This document shows positions 13,164 through 16,724 of a DNA stretch of 16,724 nt, piece after piece. How positions within the stretch are numbered: the stretch's first letter is position 1; every line of letters begins with the position of its first letter. Under the pieces are notes generated by a model. It searched no databases. It had not been told where the DNA came from and saw only the letters and a program-made list of their open reading frames with translations. Position numbers and translations under genes: made by a program. Source of the DNA: SZAS-79 sp038211455 (GTDB lineage: Bacteria; Pseudomonadota; Gammaproteobacteria; Burkholderiales; SG8-39); the NCBI GenBank assembly GCA_038211455.1, contig JBBQVP010000087.1, positions 1 to 16,724 of the forward strand, read 5' to 3'.

Positions 13164-13291
13164 CCGCGTCGCGCGGAGGCGCCCAAGGCATGCGCGGAAT
13201 CGGGGACCCTCGTCCGACCCCGTTGCAGTCGGCTGGCTTCGGCTGACCGTAAGCTGACGAAAAGCAGACAGGGAGTGACGGCAGCACCAAT

Positions 13292-13375
13292 AGGTAAATT
13301 TGCGCCACAATTGTCACTTAGGTAGGGGTATTTGCGACTGCCCCCCACCTATGATGGTCAAAAAATCATACCTAG
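13292..13375. promoter_or_regulatory. TAGGT/ACCTA half-site cluster upstream of the TRAP operon
   Basis: TAGGTAGGGG (13320-13329) and CCCCCACCTA (13343-13352) form an inverted repeat matching at 9 of 10 positions around a 13-nt spacer. Further half-sites are TAGGT at 13292-13296 and ACCTA at 13371-13375. The spacings of 28, 28 and 23 nt suggest an operator for a dimeric regulator or activator. A TATGAT (13351-13356) overlaps the right arm, but no good -35 box accompanies it. The operon starts at 13399. Confidence 0.5.
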
Positions 13376-13398
13376 AATCCCCCATCAGGAGACCCTCA

Positions 13399-14415
13399 AT
13401 GAACCCCTTCCGCCTTGCCCCCATCGCGTTGGCACTCGCCCTGTCCACCGGCCTGCTCACCGCCCAGGCCGCGCCGCTCGAACTCAAGTTCGCGTCCTCC
13501 GCGCCACCGACCTCGCCGTGGGCCAAGCAGATCGAGCGCATGGTGGCCATCACGACCGAGGAGTCCAAGGGCGACATCAAGATCGTGCCGTTCTACAACT
13601 CGCAGCTTGGCTCGGAGAACGACGCGATTGCACAGATTTCGCGCGGTCGCATCGACATGGGTTCGTTCACCGTCAACTCGGTGGCGCTGCAGGTACCAGA
13701 GATCGCGCTTCTCAACCTGCCGTTCTTCTTTGTCAGCCAGGCGCAGCGCGACTGCGTGCTGGACAACCACGCCGCCAAGCCCGCCGCCGACGCACTGGCG
13801 GCCAAGGGCCTGCGGTTTCTCGGCTGGGGCGAAGTCGGCGCAATCCACCTGCCCGGCAAGAAGGCCTACCTCACGCCGGGCGACGTGAAGGGCATCAAGG
13901 TCGGCGTGGTCACCAACAAGCTGACCACCGAGTTCTGGAAGGCGATGGGCGCCAACCCGGTGCCCACTGCCGTTGCCGAGGTGAGCTCGTCGATGCAGAC
14001 CGGGCTGATCGACACCTATCCGACGCCCTACGCCTTCTACGTGCCCTCGGGGCTGTTCAAGATCGCGCCGGTGATGACCAAGTTCCCGCTCTGGGATTCC
14101 GCCGGCGTGTCGGTGATCAACCTGGGCGTGTACAAAAAAATGAGCGCGGAGCAGCGCGCCGCGTTCGACCGCGCCCAGGACAAAACCCCGGTCGCCGTGC
14201 TGCGCGCTGAAATTCGCGGCGTGGACGCAGCGCTGACCAAGGTGCACCTGGGTGCCGGCGGCACCGTGGTGGATGCCACCCCCGAGCAGCGCGCCGAATG
14301 GAGCCGGAACCTGGCGCCGGTATGGCAGGCGATCGCCAGGGACATCGGTCCGGCGGGAGAGAAATTCTTCGCGGTCCTGACGGAGGGCAAGAAAGCCTGC
14401 GAAGGCGCGAAGTGA
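13399..14415 (+). CDS. TRAP transporter periplasmic substrate-binding protein, DctP family
   Basis: This is the periplasmic receptor of a TRAP importer driven by an ion gradient. It has 338 residues and a signal peptide (1-25, cleaved after AQA). ATG 13399 is chosen because AGGAG lies at 13387-13391; upstream frame extension has no support. The family pattern is clear: ELKFASSAPPTSPWA (28-42), NSQLGSENDAIAQISRGRIDMG (67-88) and GANPVPTAVAEVSSSMQTGLIDTY (184-207). Oddly, the segment usually reading GLK-(I/L)-R-V is GIKVGV here, so the conserved Arg (Arg147 in H. influenzae SiaP) is Gly169. The second SiaP arginine is also not evident. The ligand may therefore not be a simple carboxylate. Its stop overlaps the DctQ start. 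Confidence 0.92.
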   Translation: MNPFRLAPIALALALSTGLLTAQAAPLELKFASSAPPTSPWAKQIERMVAITTEESKGDIKIVPFYNSQLGSENDAIAQISRGRIDMGSFTVNSVALQVPEIALLNLPFFFVSQAQRDCVLDNHAAKPAADALAAKGLRFLGWGEVGAIHLPGKKAYLTPGDVKGIKVGVVTNKLTTEFWKAMGANPVPTAVAEVSSSMQTGLIDTYPTPYAFYVPSGLFKIAPVMTKFPLWDSAGVSVINLGVYKKMSAEQRAAFDRAQDKTPVAVLRAEIRGVDAALTKVHLGAGGTVVDATPEQRAEWSRNLAPVWQAIARDIGPAGEKFFAVLTEGKKACEGAK

Positions 14416-14972
14416 ATCCCGCCACCGGCGCGGCGCCCGCAGGCGTGATGGCCCTCCTGCGCGCATGGCACCGCGTCGAGTGCTGGATCGCGGTGCTGTG
14501 CTTCAGTTTCATCGCCGCGGTGCTTGCGATCGACGTGGTCGGGCGCGAGTTTTACGGTCCCGTGTTGCGCATGGCGGGCGCCGAAGTGGGCGCGACGGGC
14601 CTGTTCGGCTCGCAGAAACTCGCCGTGTTCGCGCTGGTCATCGGTTCGTTCGCCGGCATCGGCATCGCCACCGCGACCGGGGTGCACCTGCTGCCGCGCG
14701 TCGGCTTCAGATGGGTGCCGCAAAGCTGGGGCCCTGCGATGGACCGGCTCGCCGATGTGGTCACCGGCGCGTTCCTGCTCGGCGTGGCGTGGTACGGCGT
14801 CGTGTTCGTGCTGGCCTCGAAGCAGTCCGGCGTTCTGGCGGCGGTGATCAACGTGTCGGCCTGGCCGGTGCAGATGGCGATCCCGATCGGCTTCGTGTCA
14901 GCCGCGCTGCGTTACCTCTTCTTTGCCGCCTGGCCTTCCCTGCGGCCGGTACCGCCCGCGTTCCAGGAGTAG
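14412..14972 (+). CDS. TRAP transporter small permease subunit, DctQ family
   Basis: This four-helix inner-membrane subunit forms the TRAP permease with DctM. The start chosen is GTG 14412, which overlaps the DctP stop by 4 nt (GTGA) and gives 186 residues; ATG 14448 is an alternative. Hydrophobic segments lie at about 22-42 (WIAVLCFSFIAAVLAIDVVGRE), 70-92, 118-138 and 151-170. The VVGREFYGP motif after helix 1 is typical. Translation is coupled to dctP, and dctM follows after 6 nt. Confidence 0.88.
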   Translation: MNPATGAAPAGVMALLRAWHRVECWIAVLCFSFIAAVLAIDVVGREFYGPVLRMAGAEVGATGLFGSQKLAVFALVIGSFAGIGIATATGVHLLPRVGFRWVPQSWGPAMDRLADVVTGAFLLGVAWYGVVFVLASKQSGVLAAVINVSAWPVQMAIPIGFVSAALRYLFFAAWPSLRPVPPAFQE

Positions 14973-14978
14973 ACCGGC

Positions 14979-16244
14979 ATGACGGGTGCGCTGATTCTAT
15001 CCGGGGTGGTGGCGCTGCTGCTGCTGCTTCGCCAGCCGCTGCTGATCATCCTGCTGGCGGCGGTGGCGGTGGTGCACCTGGTGTGGGGGCGCGGGCAGCT
15101 CGACTACATCATCGAGGACATGTGGATCTCGCTCGACAAGGAACTGATCCTGTCGATCCCGATGTTCGTCCTGTGCGGCGGCGTGATGACCAAGGGGTCC
15201 ACCGCGCGCCGGTTGATCGATGTCGCGACGGCGCTCACCGGCCACTTGCCGGGGGGCCTGGCGGTGGCCTCAGTGCTGAGCTGCGGCATCTTCGCCGCCA
15301 TTTCCGGCTCCTCCATCGTCACCATGCTTGCGATCGGCAGCGTGATGCTGCCGGCCATGCAGAACGCCGGCTACAGCACCCGCTACGCCCTGGGCGCGGT
15401 GATGGCGGGGGGAACGCTCGGCATCATCATCCCGCCGTCCATACCGCTGATCCTGTATGGACTGGTCACCGAGACCTCAATCACCGACCTGTTCATCGCC
15501 GGCGTGGGCCCGGGCCTGCTGTTACTCGGTGTATTCGCGCTGCATGCCATGTGGGTGAACCGGCACCTGCCCGCGCCCGCGTTCGACTTCGGCGCCCTGA
15601 AGCTCGCCCTGCGGCGCGGCATCTGGGCGATCCTGATGCCGGTGATCCTGCTCGGCGGGATCTACACCGGCTACTTCTCGGCGATCGAGGCCGCCGCCGT
15701 GGCGCTGATCTACGCGCTGATCATCGAGTCGTTCGTGCACAAAGAGTTCACCGCGCGCGACTTCTACGCCGTGGTGCTCGATGCATCCAAGCTGGGCGGC
15801 ACGCTGTTCCCCCTGCTCGCCGTGGCGCTCAGCCTGAACCTGGTGCTCACCGAACACCGGGTGCCGGTCATGATGGTCGAGATCATGCAGGGCTGGATCG
15901 ACAGCCCGCTGGTGTTCATGCTGCTGGTCAACGCATTGCTTCTCGTGGTCGGCTGCCTGATGACCAGCGGCGAAGCGATCCTGATCCTTGCGCCGATCCT
16001 CGCGCCGCTGGCGTTCGCCTACGGCTACGACAAGGTGCTGTTCGGCATCATCATGATCGTCAACCTGGAGATCGGCTTCCTGACCCCGCCGGTCGGCCTG
16101 AACCTGCTGGTGGCGATGAGCACCTTCAGGCAGAAGTTCGGCGACCTGGTGATCGCGGCAGTCCCGTTCATCTGGATGATGCTCGCCTGCCTTGCGCTGA
16201 TCGCCTGGCAGCCCTGGATCGCGATGACCCTGGTCAAGCCATGA
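14979..16244 (+). CDS. TRAP transporter large permease subunit, DctM family
   Basis: This 421-residue subunit carries the transport pathway with about 11-13 membrane helices. Family signatures are SIPMFVLCGGVMTKG (53-67), ISGSSIVTMLAIGSVMLPAM (108-127), GGTLGIIIPPSIPLILYG (145-162) and, near the end, EIGFLTPPVGLNLLV. AGGAG about 10 nt upstream supports ATG 14979. Length is normal and the gene is intact. It is the third gene of the operon and is followed after 27 nt by the sulfatase start. Confidence 0.94.
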   Translation: MTGALILSGVVALLLLLRQPLLIILLAAVAVVHLVWGRGQLDYIIEDMWISLDKELILSIPMFVLCGGVMTKGSTARRLIDVATALTGHLPGGLAVASVLSCGIFAAISGSSIVTMLAIGSVMLPAMQNAGYSTRYALGAVMAGGTLGIIIPPSIPLILYGLVTETSITDLFIAGVGPGLLLLGVFALHAMWVNRHLPAPAFDFGALKLALRRGIWAILMPVILLGGIYTGYFSAIEAAAVALIYALIIESFVHKEFTARDFYAVVLDASKLGGTLFPLLAVALSLNLVLTEHRVPVMMVEIMQGWIDSPLVFMLLVNALLLVVGCLMTSGEAILILAPILAPLAFAYGYDKVLFGIIMIVNLEIGFLTPPVGLNLLVAMSTFRQKFGDLVIAAVPFIWMMLACLALIAWQPWIAMTLVKP

Positions 16245-16271
16245 CGCCATCGACCACATTGGAGAACACGC

Positions 16272-16724
16272 ATGAACACTGAACCTGCGCGTGACGACCC
16301 TCCGCTGCAAGCCGTCCTGATGGCAAAGGCGCGCGGCGCAACCACCGAATTCCACCGCCTCCTCGTGCCGGGCCTGCCAGAGGAGGACGCCGCCGACTTC
16401 GCCAACGCCAGGCGCGGGTTCCTCGGCACCATCGAACACGCGGAAGTGCTGCGCGCCAACGGCAGCGTGCTGTGGAGCCAGCGCGAGTACACGTTTCTCG
16501 ACAGCGACACCTGCGCGCCCACCGTCAATCCCAGCCTGTGGCGCCAGGCGCGGCTGAATCGCATCCATGGCCTGTTCGAAGTTACCGCCGGCGTCTACCA
16601 GGTGCGCGGCTTCGATGTGGCCAACATCACCTTTATCGAAGGCCTCGAGGGCCTGATCGCGCTCGACGCGCTGTCCTGCGCCGAGACCGCCGCCGCCGCG
16701 CTGGCCCTGTACCGGCGTCACCGT
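16272..16724 (+). CDS. Alkyl/aryl-sulfatase (SdsA1/BDS1-like), 3'-truncated by window edge
   Basis: The first 151 residues of a type III alkyl sulfatase are present; the family hydrolyses alkyl sulfate esters with a binuclear Zn site in a metallo-beta-lactamase fold. Recognisable pieces are NPSLWRQARLNRIHGLFEVTAGVYQVRGFDVANITFIEG (91-129) and AETAAAALALY (138-148). The HxHxDH metal motif lies beyond the window. GGAG precedes ATG 16272. The N-terminus (MNTEPARDDPP) is polar and no signal peptide is visible, unlike secreted SdsA1, so hydrolysis is probably cytoplasmic. With the TRAP genes directly upstream in the same direction, it suggests uptake then desulfation. Confidence 0.85.
   Translation, partial: MNTEPARDDPPLQAVLMAKARGATTEFHRLLVPGLPEEDAADFANARRGFLGTIEHAEVLRANGSVLWSQREYTFLDSDTCAPTVNPSLWRQARLNRIHGLFEVTAGVYQVRGFDVANITFIEGLEGLIALDALSCAETAAAALALYRRHR

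Noticed and set aside
13206..13222. TCCGACCCCG near the TRAP promoter region
   Set aside because: A 10-base match alone; no surrounding similarity to the repeat family.
14465..16282. 605-codon plus-strand open frame across the TRAP permease genes
   Set aside because: It is out of frame with DctQ and DctM, which are clearly real. The translation is Arg/Gly/Ala-rich with no domain; a GC-rich shadow.
15522..16721. 399-codon minus-strand open frame opposite DctM and the sulfatase
   Set aside because: Antisense shadow of two recognised genes, with His/Gln/Asp-rich composition.

Overview
The window looks like a chromosomal segment of a high-GC betaproteobacterium (Rhodocyclales/Burkholderiales-like). 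This rests on protein resemblance and codon use; no rRNA or tRNA is present to confirm it. GC-rich housekeeping and catabolic genes flank a visibly AT-richer accessory island at roughly 2.04-8.64 kb.

Left flank (1-2020): the 3' part of an RhlE-type DEAD-box RNA helicase, convergent with a hormone-sensitive-lipase-family esterase. Accessory island, part 1 (about 2.2-6.65 kb): short plus-strand ORFs, mostly unknown. Nearly every ORF is followed by a 50-85 nt imperfect hairpin that looks like an integron attC site. The cassette ORFs are a possible PD-(D/E)XK-like protein, an orphan protein, a DUF6988-like protein, a DUF4160/DUF2442 pair, a HigBA-like toxin-antitoxin pair, a relic of a second DUF2442 gene, and a four-helix membrane protein. 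Unit lengths of about 0.57-0.78 kb and the absence of an integrase fit a CALIN (cluster of attC sites lacking an integron integrase). This is the most interesting structure in the window.

Accessory island, part 2 (about 5.17-8.64 kb, overlapping part 1): a second, unrelated repeat family, up to about 100 nt and ending in a GACTCCGACCCC-type core, sits at gene junctions (5176-5274, 6650-6700, 8141-8240, 8621-8644). Between its copies lie a low-affinity iron permease-like gene, a fragment of a ferritin gene, an exported lactonase-like metallo-beta-lactamase protein, and an encapsulin-cargo-type ferritin that lacks the usual C-terminal extension.

Right flank (8645-16724): a minus-strand block of SlyX, an S4 RNA-binding protein and an orphan molybdopterin (CoxL/XdhA-type) large subunit. 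Next come a 34-codon relic that may be pepE, a TylF-type methyltransferase, and a divergent periplasmic DsrE-family protein. The window ends in a TRAP transporter operon (DctP-DctQ-DctM) followed 27 nt later by the start of an alkyl/aryl-sulfatase. The binding protein lacks the near-invariant carboxylate-binding arginine, and the sulfatase shows no signal peptide. Together these suggest import of a sulfate ester or another non-carboxylate followed by cytoplasmic hydrolysis. A cluster of TAGGT/ACCTA half-sites precedes this operon.
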